Below, in pieces: positions 1-7,554 of a stretch of 64,000 bases of DNA. Below the pieces are notes generated by a model. The model was given only the letters and a program-made list of their open reading frames with translations. It was not told the origin of the DNA and did not search any database. The stretch's first letter is position 1; every line of letters begins with the position of its first letter. Where the stretch lies: the NCBI GenBank assembly GCA_947493745.1, contig CANLSM010000005.1, positions 1 through 64,000 of the forward strand, in the 5' to 3' direction. The DNA is from an uncultured Paracoccaceae bacterium. Lineage in GTDB: Bacteria; Pseudomonadota; Alphaproteobacteria; Rhodobacterales; Rhodobacteraceae. The translations under genes and the position numbers were made by a program.

Positions 1-61
1 CATTACGCTTCTCATTCGCATCCTCATTGCGACGTTCACCCTCACGGTTAATGCGGTCCAT
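1..61 (-). CDS. N-terminal fragment of a small hydrophilic protein, cut by window start
   Basis: An ATG on the minus strand at 61-59 opens a frame that runs without a stop to base 1. It encodes a very charged beginning (MDRINREGERRNEDANEKRN). A good ribosome binding site, GAAGGA, lies about 8 bases before the ATG. The rest of the gene is outside the window, so no family can be named. A TACGTA-type site pair lies about 155 bases upstream at 217-237, as it does for the next two minus-strand units. Confidence 0.5.
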   Translation of the reverse strand, partial: MDRINREGERRNEDANEKRN

Positions 62-216
62 GGCAGATGTCCTTCTTTAAGTTTCAAAGGTGGCCCGCCC
101 GAAAGGAGAGCCACAGGGAGACAATTTCCCGTTCTGAATGGCATCGAAGAGCTGTCGACATAAACTGTTGCGCGTACCGAACAACGCTGAGGTCGTGCGC
201 GGCAAAGGTCAGTGAA

Positions 217-237
217 TTACGTAAAAATCCTACGTAG
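217..237. promoter_or_regulatory. paired TACGTA half-sites (site 1)
   Basis: TTACGTA at 217-223 and CTACGTAG at 230-237 lie between the end of the GNAT gene and the truncated gene at 1-61. The same core recurs at 2224-2255 and 4432-4448, each time upstream of a minus-strand transcription unit. The palindromic hexamer suits a dimeric helix-turn-helix regulator. The regulator is not identified. Confidence 0.45.
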
Positions 238-308
238 TTCGGGCTGATTGCACCATCATACCGTCGATCTGAGATGATGATTTGTCTCCGAGGAGACCCT
301 GGGCCGGG

Positions 309-818
309 CTAAAGAGACCGCTCCATGAACACGGCATATTTGCGGATCTCGGGGGGCATCTCATAATAGGCGTCGCAGGTCCTGAAACCCGCTTTGTGGT
401 AGAGCTTCAGGGCCGCCACAAAGAACCTCGCCGAGGTCAGCCGGATCGATCTGTTTCCGTCTTCCTTCGCATGCTGAAGGCAACTTTCCACAAGGGCCGT
501 GCCAACACCCAGCCCGCGCGCCGATGGCTGCACGAAGAGCCGCCTGACCTCCGCGATACCGGGTTCCACTTCGGCATAGAGAATGCAGCCCGACGGTATG
601 TCCCCGACCTCTGCGAGCAGCATTGCACCCTTGTCACGGGCATAGAGAACCGGCAACTCGGACAGAAATGCCTCCCATGCCGACGGTTCGGAATGGGTCA
701 GGATCTCGTCGCGCAGATGCGGGAATGTGTCCAGCTCCCAGGCGAGAGCATCGCGGCATTGCTGTCGCACTGCCTCAATATCGGCGTCGCTCTGAGCAAT
801 CTTCACGCGCGGACGCAT
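309..818 (-). CDS. GNAT family N-acetyltransferase
   Basis: A 169-residue protein with the GNAT fold. The acetyl-CoA pyrophosphate-binding stretch RGLGVGTALV sits near residue 112, after a strand reading VRRLFVQPSA. The C-terminal part reads LKLYHKAGFR, the usual GNAT strand-helix end. It would move an acetyl group from acetyl-CoA to an amine in the cytoplasm; the substrate cannot be read. The ATG at 818 follows GAGG by about 6 bases and lies only 8 bases after the stop of the solute-binding-protein gene, so the two are co-transcribed. Length is normal for the family. Confidence 0.85.
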   Translation of the reverse strand: MRPRVKIAQSDADIEAVRQQCRDALAWELDTFPHLRDEILTHSEPSAWEAFLSELPVLYARDKGAMLLAEVGDIPSGCILYAEVEPGIAEVRRLFVQPSARGLGVGTALVESCLQHAKEDGNRSIRLTSARFFVAALKLYHKAGFRTCDAYYEMPPEIRKYAVFMERSL

Positions 819-826
819 CTTTGACC

Positions 827-2017
827 TCAGCGGATGCTTATGGTCTCAAAGGCGCCGCCTTTGACTTCGTATTCGCGGTAGGTGCCTGCCGCCTCGCCCG
901 GGCCGATAAGTTCGACATTAGTCGCGCCGACATAGTCAATCTGGCCGCCCGATTTGAGAATTTCCAACCCCTTGGCAAGCTCGCCCGGCAGGATCTTCTC
1001 GCCCGGTGCGTTCGCAACGGCCAGAAGGTTGGCCGCAACCGCCTCCCGCGTGGCTTCCCCTCCTGCCTGAATGGCGAGCGCAATCAACGCCGCAGCATCA
1101 TAGCTTTCGGAGCGGTAGGGACCATCGGGATCGACATTTGCCGCCCTTGCCGTGGCAAAAAAGGCGTCCGTGCCGTTGCCCTCGGACCACGGTACAGTTC
1201 CCAGAGAGCCATTGAGATCGTCACCAACCGCCTCGATCAGGCTGTCGGCAAACATTCCGTCACCGAGCGCGAACCGATCGAAAGCACCGGTATCAAGCGC
1301 CGTTTGAATGATCCCGACACCACCCTGGTCGGCATAGCCGAGCACGACGAGCAGATCACCACCGGCGGAAGCAAGCGCACCCACTTCGGCGGAGTAGTCG
1401 CCCTGCCCGTCCTGATGTGCCGCATTGATCGTGATGGTGCCGCCCATGGTCTCGAAATTCGAGATGAAGCTGTCGCTGAACCCTTTGCCATAGTCGTTGT
1501 TGGTGTAGGTCACTGCCACCGATCTGATATCGCGATCCGTCAGGATACGCGCCAGCACCTCACCCTGCCGGGCATCCGACGGCGCTGTTCTGAAAAAGAG
1601 GCCATTGTCCTCGATCGTCGAAAGCGCGGGCGATGTCGCGGAGGGCGAGACCATCACCACCCCATTGGGCACGGCCGTGTTGTTGGCCACAGCTGTCGTG
1701 ACGCCCGAGCAATCCGCCCCCATGATCGCGACCACACCTTCGGCCGTGACCAGCCGGTCTGCCGCCACGGTTGCGGCCGCACTGTCGATACAGGTCGAAT
1801 CCGCGCGCACCGGCTCGATCACCTTGCCATCAAGGAACAGACCGCTGTCGGAGACCTCCCGAAAAGCCAGTTCCGTCACCTCGGCAATGCCCGGTGTCAA
1901 CGACTCGATCGGGCCGGTAAATCCAAGGAGAATGCCGATCTTGACCGCATGTCCGTCAGCCAGGGCACCGGTTGCCAGAAATCCTGACACTGCCAGGGTC
2001 GAAGCCAGATATCTCAT
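827..2017 (-). CDS. ABC-type amino-acid-like substrate-binding protein
   Basis: A 396-residue periplasmic binding protein of the type I fold (LivK-like, Leu/Ile/Val family). It starts with a signal peptide, MRYLASTLAVSGFLATGALA, followed by the mature start DGHAVKIGILLGFTGPIESL typical of the family. I chose the ATG at 2017 because AAGGAG precedes it and the signal peptide begins there; the frame is open further upstream but that extension is not protein-like. No permease or ATPase gene of the liv type is nearby, so it is an orphan that either serves a transporter encoded elsewhere or acts as a sensor. It forms an operon with the downstream GNAT gene. A 15-bp perfect inverted repeat with TACGTA cores lies about 200 bases upstream. 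Confidence 0.85.
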   Translation of the reverse strand: MRYLASTLAVSGFLATGALADGHAVKIGILLGFTGPIESLTPGIAEVTELAFREVSDSGLFLDGKVIEPVRADSTCIDSAAATVAADRLVTAEGVVAIMGADCSGVTTAVANNTAVPNGVVMVSPSATSPALSTIEDNGLFFRTAPSDARQGEVLARILTDRDIRSVAVTYTNNDYGKGFSDSFISNFETMGGTITINAAHQDGQGDYSAEVGALASAGGDLLVVLGYADQGGVGIIQTALDTGAFDRFALGDGMFADSLIEAVGDDLNGSLGTVPWSEGNGTDAFFATARAANVDPDGPYRSESYDAAALIALAIQAGGEATREAVAANLLAVANAPGEKILPGELAKGLEILKSGGQIDYVGATNVELIGPGEAAGTYREYEVKGGAFETISIR

Positions 2018-2219
2018 GTCATTCTCCTTGCTGCGGTCGGTCAGGGCCATGCCCGGACGGCGCTGTGCGATAGGGGCGGGAACGCGGCTGAACATTTGAT
2101 CCAGGTGCAAAAAAACGACCAGAACAGGCACCAAAACCAGAAGCTTATCAATCATCCCGGCTGTCAACAGCGGGGAAATTCCCGGTACGAGACACCAGAT
2201 ATTCTGAGTCAAATAATGA

Positions 2220-2260
2220 GGCCTCTACGTAGTTTTGCGCAATGCAACTACGTAGAGGCC
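2220..2260. promoter_or_regulatory. perfect 15-bp inverted repeat with CTACGTAG cores (site 2)
   Basis: Arms 2220-2234 and 2246-2260 are exact reverse complements (GGCCTCTACGTAGTT) around an 11-base spacer. Each arm contains the self-complementary octamer CTACGTAG, at 2224-2231 and 2248-2255. There is no strong T-run on either side, so an operator upstream of the solute-binding-protein gene fits better than a terminator. It lies in the 328-base gap 2018-2345, in which I see no gene. A terminator role for the peptidase gene ending at 2346 is not excluded. Confidence 0.55.
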
Positions 2261-2345
2261 ATTTGTTGCTCGGAGCCGGAATTGGTCTCCGGGCGGTGTC
2301 AAATGCCATTGCCCCGCCGCGTCGGGCGGGACAAAGCGCTCACAT

Positions 2346-3881
2346 TCAGACCTGCGCGTCGCCAAGCAACTCGGCTGCGAAGGTGTCCTCCACCCATGCG
2401 GCCTGATCTTCGATGTCCAGTTCGCTCAGCGGATCGGCACCGGCGGCCAGTTCGGGTTTGTAGTCATAGTCACCCAACTCGCCACTGGTCTTCGCCACTT
2501 CAAAGGCCTGCAAAAGATGTGTCGCTTCATGAAGGAACGTTCCGGCCCCCTCTGCGCTGGTTCCGGCCTCATTCAGTGCGCCGTCCGAAAAGTCCATATC
2601 AGCGAACTTGGCATCCAGATTGATGTTCAGGAAGCCTTCAGCGATTGAATCGCCACCGAACGCCCCGAGCTTTCCGGCCTTGTCCTCCATACCTTCGACG
2701 AAAGTCAGCGCCACGGGGATCTGCTGGAGGCCAGCCTGAAGCTGTTTCAGCTGTTCGGGGTCTGCGCCCATCTGTTCAGCAAGCCCAAGAATGGCGGTCA
2801 TCTCCCCTTCGGTCGCCAGACGTGCGGATTTTACATTCAGACCGTTCAATTCCTCGCTGCCATCCAGAGCCGCCTGGAATGGATCGGTCGGCAACTCGGC
2901 GCCGGGTTCCAGAGGAGCGCCACCACCTGCCGGAGCACCACCCGGTGCCGCACCACCAGCGGGTGCGCCACCACCTTGGGCCGGAGCACCACCACCTGCT
3001 GGCGCACCACCACCTGCGGGTGCGCCGCCTTGGGGCGCCCCGCCGCCACCCTGGGCCGGAGCGGCACCGCCATCGGGAGCGCAGCCGCCATCGGGTGCAG
3101 GACCACCGGCAGGTGCTCCGCCGCCAGCGGGCGCACCGCCACCTTGCGGGGCACCGCCCTGAGCCGGGGCGCCACCACCTTCGGCGCCTGCATTCGGGGC
3201 AGGAGCTCCACCTGCCGGAGCACCGCCTCCACCGGGGGCACCTCCCGCAGCCGGAGCTCCGCCGCCCCCACCACCACCGCCGCCGCCAAGACGATCTTCA
3301 ATCAGCCTGGCGAGCACATCATCAACGGTTGAGCCATATCCCGCTGCCTGGGTTTCCGCCTCGGTCGCGAGATCCTTGGAAAGCGCTTCAAGCCGGTCTG
3401 CTGTTTCGGTGTAGCGCCCTGAAAGCTCGGCGGCCTTGTCCTCCGCCTGCGACGCCAGATCACGATAGAATTTCGACTGCTTTCCGACCTCCTCGGACTG
3501 CTTGGCAAGTTTCGCGATTGCGGCCGCTTCATCAGGTGACATCTCGGTCTTTTCACCCGATACATCCCCGACGGCATCGTCATCGATCAGGTCGTCCGCC
3601 TCTTCCGCATCATCTGCGTCATCGGCCATCGAAAGGCGGCGGGCCGGAGCCGAGGACTCATTGCCAAAGTTGACGTTGAAATCGCCGTTGATATTGAAGT
3701 TGAAATTATAGGACGGGCCACCGCCCATTTCCAACGCGTCCATCGGCGGCGCGATCAGAGCGCCATCCATGCCGCCCGCCTGCATCATCTGCTGCTGGAA
3801 GTTCTGGGCCATTCTCATGGCACCTGACTCAGCCAGCGCATCAAAGGCGCCCGGGGGAATTTGCATCATTGGTTCTTGCAT
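2346..3881 (-). CDS. putative HExxH metallopeptidase with Gly/Ala/Pro-rich linker
   Basis: A 511-residue protein of unknown family. Visible parts in order: an N-terminal hydrophobic/Met-rich stretch, an alternating Asn/Phe segment (YNFNFNINGDFNVNFG), an acidic Asp/Glu run, a predicted coiled coil rich in Ala/Glu/Lys, about 130 residues of low-complexity GGAPAGG repeats with a run of ten glycines, then a folded C-terminal domain. That domain contains HEATH near residue 451 (zinc-binding HExxH; 2517-2531) and later acidic residues in EDQAAWVED that could give the third ligand. The ATG at 3881 is preceded by GAGGAAG; the longer frame from 3938 lacks a ribosome site. There is no signal peptide. 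Metallopeptidase activity is inferred from the motif only; it might instead be an effector or structural protein. Confidence 0.6.
   Translation of the reverse strand: MQEPMMQIPPGAFDALAESGAMRMAQNFQQQMMQAGGMDGALIAPPMDALEMGGGPSYNFNFNINGDFNVNFGNESSAPARRLSMADDADDAEEADDLIDDDAVGDVSGEKTEMSPDEAAAIAKLAKQSEEVGKQSKFYRDLASQAEDKAAELSGRYTETADRLEALSKDLATEAETQAAGYGSTVDDVLARLIEDRLGGGGGGGGGGAPAAGGAPGGGGAPAGGAPAPNAGAEGGGAPAQGGAPQGGGAPAGGGAPAGGPAPDGGCAPDGGAAPAQGGGGAPQGGAPAGGGAPAGGGAPAQGGGAPAGGAAPGGAPAGGGAPLEPGAELPTDPFQAALDGSEELNGLNVKSARLATEGEMTAILGLAEQMGADPEQLKQLQAGLQQIPVALTFVEGMEDKAGKLGAFGGDSIAEGFLNINLDAKFADMDFSDGALNEAGTSAEGAGTFLHEATHLLQAFEVAKTSGELGDYDYKPELAAGADPLSELDIEDQAAWVEDTFAAELLGDAQV
2915..3294 (-). repeat. 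low-complexity GGAPAGG-type coding repeat
   Basis: An in-frame stretch of short degenerate repeats (GGAPAGG, APAQGG, GGAPQGG) ends upstream in a poly-glycine run. On the plus strand it reads as repeated CACCACC/CCGGC units. It links the coiled-coil part to the HEATH domain and is probably disordered. It lacks the equal repeats and unique spacers of a CRISPR array. Confidence 0.85.
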
Positions 3882-3958
3882 GTCGTGTCTTCCTCTTCGA
3901 TCCGAGTTTGAAAGGTGATGGCCCGGCAGGTTTGCCATGGGCCACCGGCGCTTCGTCT

Positions 3959-4357
3959 TTAGAGCAGGGCTCTCTTCCCGTGTTGTCGTCTCTGTGACGC
4001 GCGGTACATGTCGCTGGCGCGGTTCATCAGGCCATCAAAGCTCTCGACCGAAAGTCTGCGGTCAAAATCTTCACGCGCGGCACTCTTGCGCATCCTCTCC
4101 GCTTCGAGGGTGCGCACCACAAGTGACAGGCGTGCCTGTTCCAGTGGCAGCCGATCCCGTCGCAGGCGACCGTCGAGCGTGGCCTCGAAAACCTCGTTCC
4201 GGCTGCAGTCCTGCAGGAGCCTCGCAGGCGTCTCGTTCGATGATTTGACCGTCACGCCGGACCAGAACCCCAATGCCCTGCGAAATAGTCCGGAGCGCTT
4301 CTCGATTTCATGCATTTCAGTTTCCCCAAAAATCATAGATCGCCGCTGATCTTGCAT
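3959..4357 (-). CDS. hypothetical protein, 132 residues
   Basis: A basic, Arg-rich protein with no recognised domain. The C-terminal half (RLRRDRLPLEQARLSLVVRTLEAERMRKSAA) looks alpha-helical. The start is uncertain: the ATG at 4357 and an internal ATG at 4315 (MHEIEKRSG) both lack a strong ribosome site. It ends 77 bases before the start of the HExxH protein gene and is probably co-transcribed with it. The site-3 TACGTA pair lies 75-130 bases upstream, depending on the start. Confidence 0.45.
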   Translation of the reverse strand: MQDQRRSMIFGETEMHEIEKRSGLFRRALGFWSGVTVKSSNETPARLLQDCSRNEVFEATLDGRLRRDRLPLEQARLSLVVRTLEAERMRKSAAREDFDRRLSVESFDGLMNRASDMYRASQRRQHGKRALL

Positions 4358-4431
4358 TCAGGGTCGGAGAGGTCGGCTCTTTTTTCCATCGGAACCGGTA
4401 CTCACGATCGTATAGGGGCTGCGTGAAACCA

Positions 4432-4448
4432 CTACGTACCCCTACGTA
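4432..4448. promoter_or_regulatory. tandem CTACGTA sites (site 3)
   Basis: CTACGTA occurs twice, at 4432-4438 and 4442-4448, one helical turn apart (10 bases start to start). It is upstream of the minus-strand gene starting at 4357 and shares its core with the sites at 217-237 and 2220-2260. The nearby plus-side gene (MFS, minus strand) ends at 4548, so the site belongs to the 4357 unit. Confidence 0.45.
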
Positions 4449-4547
4449 AATTGGCCGAGGGCAGGGGAGATCCGGTCCGTTTGGCAGGCATAGCTGTGCC
4501 CGCACCCGGTCAAGGACGGCCTGTTTGTCCGGGGGCGGTTTCGGGGA

Positions 4548-5963
4548 TCACCCTCGGCGCAGAAATTTCGTGCAGAGAAAAATGGACAGCGCCAGAGGGA
4601 TCAGACTGCCTGAAAAGATCCAACCCGCTGCCTGTGTCAGTTCTGCGAGACTGGCACCATCACGCAGCCCGCTTGATGTTGCGATCAGCCCCAGAAAGGT
4701 GGCGCCAATCGCAAAACCGGTCCTTTGCAACGTGGGTATTGCAGCGGCGGCGCGATCCTTCTCCGCCTCGGGGGCGAGGCCCACGATGCGGCGCATGATC
4801 AGCGCCCAGGCGGTTCCGAAGCCTATGCCCTGAAGAATGGCGGACACAGTGATGAGCCAGAAGTTCCCGCTCGGAACGCTGACCAGCAGGCCGAGCGCGC
4901 TGAGTGTGATCACCCCGATCCCGATGCCGATCAGAAGCCTGTCGCGATGTTCCGGCGATCCGGAAAGCAGCGCCGCCGTGATCGTCCAGAAAAGCGCTTC
5001 CGTGGCGATGACGTAACCGGCTGTCAGTGCACTGACATCCAGCAGACTGACCAGAAAGAACGGAACATAGATGTTGATGGCGATCGTCGAGGCCGCAAGG
5101 CAGAGAACCATCCAGAGCCCGGCCGACATCGGATCGGTGACGCGAACCATCCCCGAAGGCAGAATGCGCGCGGCACTGGTCCTTGCATCACGCAGCACAA
5201 ACGCGAGAAGGCAGAGGAGCCCCAAACCAATGGTGCCCGCCATGGCAGCGGGATGGATATGTTCCGAGCCCGCAAAGGCAAGCGCAGACACACCGGCGGC
5301 CAGCAAGGCCAGCCGGGCGAGCGGCGGGGAAACCGGTGACAGCGTCGTCCCCGACGCGCCGGTGGCCAGCGTGTCGCGACGCCAGACACAGACCATCATC
5401 AACAGAAGTGCCTGAAGGAAGAAGGCGGCAAAACCATAGCGCCAGGACCCGAATCCTACGGCGATCCCGCCCAGCAGGGGCCCGAGAAAGGCCGAGGCCG
5501 CCCAGACCGTGGTCACGCAGGCCATGGCCCGGCCATATTGGTGCGGTGGAAAGGCGCGTCTGATGGCGACAAAGGAGAGGCCGACAAGACAACCGCCTGC
5601 AAGGCCCTGCACCAGTCTTCCGAAAACCAGCAACTCGAAATTCGGGGCGACCGCGCTGATGAGGCACCCGATGGAGAACAGGCCTGCGGACAGCGTCAGC
5701 GGCGCGCTCAGCGTATATCGTGCGACCAGATAGGCGCTTGCGGACGCCCCGATGATCGAGCCGATTTCATAGAATGTCAGGCTCCAGTGGAGCGATGCCG
5801 TGCCACCCAGATCGGCCACGATGGCGGGCAGCATGGTCGTGACGAGAAGCGCATCGGCTGCGTGGAGCCACACGCCGAATATGACGATGACAAGAACCGA
5901 GGCCCCCGGACCCGACAGAATCCCGACCCAGCTCCCGTCATGTTTCAGACTGCTTGTCTGCAC
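4548..5963 (-). CDS. MFS drug/metabolite exporter
   Basis: A 471-residue inner-membrane protein with many hydrophobic helices. Helix-1 region VLVIVIFGVWLHAADALLVT is followed by MLPAIVADLGG, as in the DHA family of proton-driven exporters. A motif-A-like loop FGRLVQGLAGG lies in the first half. I take the GTG at 5963 as start because GGAG precedes it and the first membrane helix follows soon after; it overlaps the end of the nucleoside hydrolase gene by 19 bases. As the last gene of the eight-gene minus-strand run it is a likely exporter of the cluster product. Export rather than uptake is inferred from family and context. Confidence 0.85.
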   Translation of the reverse strand: MQTSSLKHDGSWVGILSGPGASVLVIVIFGVWLHAADALLVTTMLPAIVADLGGTASLHWSLTFYEIGSIIGASASAYLVARYTLSAPLTLSAGLFSIGCLISAVAPNFELLVFGRLVQGLAGGCLVGLSFVAIRRAFPPHQYGRAMACVTTVWAASAFLGPLLGGIAVGFGSWRYGFAAFFLQALLLMMVCVWRRDTLATGASGTTLSPVSPPLARLALLAAGVSALAFAGSEHIHPAAMAGTIGLGLLCLLAFVLRDARTSAARILPSGMVRVTDPMSAGLWMVLCLAASTIAINIYVPFFLVSLLDVSALTAGYVIATEALFWTITAALLSGSPEHRDRLLIGIGIGVITLSALGLLVSVPSGNFWLITVSAILQGIGFGTAWALIMRRIVGLAPEAEKDRAAAAIPTLQRTGFAIGATFLGLIATSSGLRDGASLAELTQAAGWIFSGSLIPLALSIFLCTKFLRRG

Positions 5964-6943
5964 GTCATCTCCGATCCGGTCCTGTATCGCCGGTCCGCTC
6001 CATCGCCGAACGCGCGCAGCCGCTCCGTCAACAACTCGAAGAATCCGTCGGTATCCACCGCCCCCATCACCTGCGCATTGGGCGGCCGGTCGGTCACCTT
6101 CCACCAGTCGATGACGGTCATGCCCCGTGTCAGTTCGGAATCCGTTTCGATGGCGACATTGACATACCTGCCGGTAAAGAGTGTCGGGTCAAGCAGATAG
6201 GCAATGACCGCGGGATCATGCAACGGAGCACCGTCAGAGCCGTACTTCTCGATATCATGGCGCTCGAAGAACCCGGCCCAGTCGGCAACCGTATGACCGA
6301 TCCGGCTACCGATATCGCGGAAGGCCTGAAGGCGCGACGGTGTCAGTAACAGCCTGTGGGTCACATCGAGTGGCACAACCACGAGATCAAGACCACTGGA
6401 GAAAACGATCTCGGCGGCCTGGGGATCGGCAAAGATGTTGAACTCAGCCGTTGGCGTGATGTTTCCGACCTCGAAATAGGCACCCCCCATCATGACGATC
6501 CGCCCGATCCGTGCTTTCAGGTCGGGATATTCGGTGAGGAACGCCGCAATATTCGTCAGCGGGCCGAGGCAGCAGAGCGTGATCTCGCCCGCCTCATGCA
6601 CGCGCAGCTGATCGGCGATGAACTCGATTGCCAGTCTGGATTGCAATTGCATGGACGGCTCATCCAGCTTCGCCCCGTCAAGACCGGTTTTGCCATGCAC
6701 ATGCTCGGCGGTGACGGTCCTGCCACTGATCGGTCGACGGGCGCCCGCGTGAACGGGGATGTCCTCGCGCCCACAAAGCTCACAGACCATCCGCGCATTG
6801 CGCGAGGTCAGCGGCAACGGAACATTGCCCGCAACAGTTGTGATCCCCAGCACATCCAGAGCATCCCCGCTGGCGAGCGCCAGAAGGATAGCGATCGCAT
6901 CATCCTGACCGGGATCGGTATCAATGATGATCTTCCGCGTCAT
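5945..6943 (-). CDS. nucleoside hydrolase (IunH family)
   Basis: A 332-residue enzyme that splits a nucleoside into free base and ribose. The calcium-binding signature DTDPGQDDA is at residues 8-16. The later LHDPAVIAYLLDP corresponds to the conserved His-Asp near the active site. Length is normal. The ATG at 6943 overlaps the stop of the preceding gene in ATGA (6940-6943), so translation is coupled. It lies between a NTP pyrophosphatase gene and the exporter gene. Together with the HAD phosphatase and the MTAP-like phosphorylase it could release a base from a nucleotide. Purine or pyrimidine preference cannot be told. Confidence 0.9.
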   Translation of the reverse strand: MTRKIIIDTDPGQDDAIAILLALASGDALDVLGITTVAGNVPLPLTSRNARMVCELCGREDIPVHAGARRPISGRTVTAEHVHGKTGLDGAKLDEPSMQLQSRLAIEFIADQLRVHEAGEITLCCLGPLTNIAAFLTEYPDLKARIGRIVMMGGAYFEVGNITPTAEFNIFADPQAAEIVFSSGLDLVVVPLDVTHRLLLTPSRLQAFRDIGSRIGHTVADWAGFFERHDIEKYGSDGAPLHDPAVIAYLLDPTLFTGRYVNVAIETDSELTRGMTVIDWWKVTDRPPNAQVMGAVDTDGFFELLTERLRAFGDGADRRYRTGSEMTCRQAV

Positions 6944-7554
6944 TCTGCCGGCTCCAACTGGCGCGGACCGGTCGGAACGCTGGCCATGTTTCGAATTCCA
7001 AGCCACGAGATCGCCTGTTCCATCGGTTCGCGCCGCATCGTGACGGCAAGCCTTTCAGCAGCGCTCATCTCGGCCAGCGTCTTTCCGATGCCTGCAACTT
7101 CAAAAATCGACGTCCAGCCCCCCAGTTGACCGCGTGGTGATACGATTGTGCCGTCCAGCGTGCCGCTCCAGACCTTCATCACGCCCTGGAAACGTACTCC
7201 GACCGCGCTGGTGGCAACCGCCCGGTTGTCGGCCCCCTGCCCTCGGACCAGATCGGCCAGCCCGGTCGTACCCAGACCCTCGATGAACCATTTGATCATG
7301 GCACCGGGCAACATGTTCCAGGACAGAAAGGAAAGGCCGGTGTCCTCCACCATGTAGGCCTCCGACGGCTCCTGCCCGCGTATCTGCCAGAGCTTGTTGG
7401 TGACGACCTCCCGGGTGTCCTGGCTCTGGATTTCCTGAAACTCCATCGGCCGGGGCCGGATCGAGGGCAGGATCTGCTTCGCCTCCTCCAGCTTGATCTC
7501 ATTGGAGGTCGCGAACAGCACTCTTGGCAGTTGCAGAGATGTCTGGGGTTTCAT
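6940..7554 (-). CDS. HAM1/RdgB-type non-canonical NTP pyrophosphatase
   Basis: A 204-residue protein of the Ham1/ITPase fold. The N-terminal motif FATSNEIKLEEA (residues 14-25) is the family's nucleotide-contact loop, and VEDTGLSF near residue 68 carries the conserved metal-binding Asp region. These enzymes turn NTPs (XTP, ITP and similar) into NMPs plus pyrophosphate. The ATG at 7554 overlaps the stop of the YqcI/YcgG-like gene (ATGA 7551-7554) and its own stop overlaps the nucleoside hydrolase start, so the three are made together. Its place in this operon suggests a pathway-specific pyrophosphatase rather than the housekeeping one. Confidence 0.85.
   Translation of the reverse strand: MKPQTSLQLPRVLFATSNEIKLEEAKQILPSIRPRPMEFQEIQSQDTREVVTNKLWQIRGQEPSEAYMVEDTGLSFLSWNMLPGAMIKWFIEGLGTTGLADLVRGQGADNRAVATSAVGVRFQGVMKVWSGTLDGTIVSPRGQLGGWTSIFEVAGIGKTLAEMSAAERLAVTMRREPMEQAISWLGIRNMASVPTGPRQLEPAE

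Noticed and set aside
623-1987. A 454-codon plus-strand frame opposite the solute-binding-protein gene
   Set aside because: The minus strand encodes a full periplasmic binding protein with signal peptide and ribosome site; the plus frame has no recognisable domain.
2791-3294. Repeated CACCACC/CCGGC units looking like a short-repeat array or CRISPR
   Set aside because: The units are degenerate, of unequal length and in frame with a Gly/Ala/Pro-rich coding linker; there are no unique spacers.
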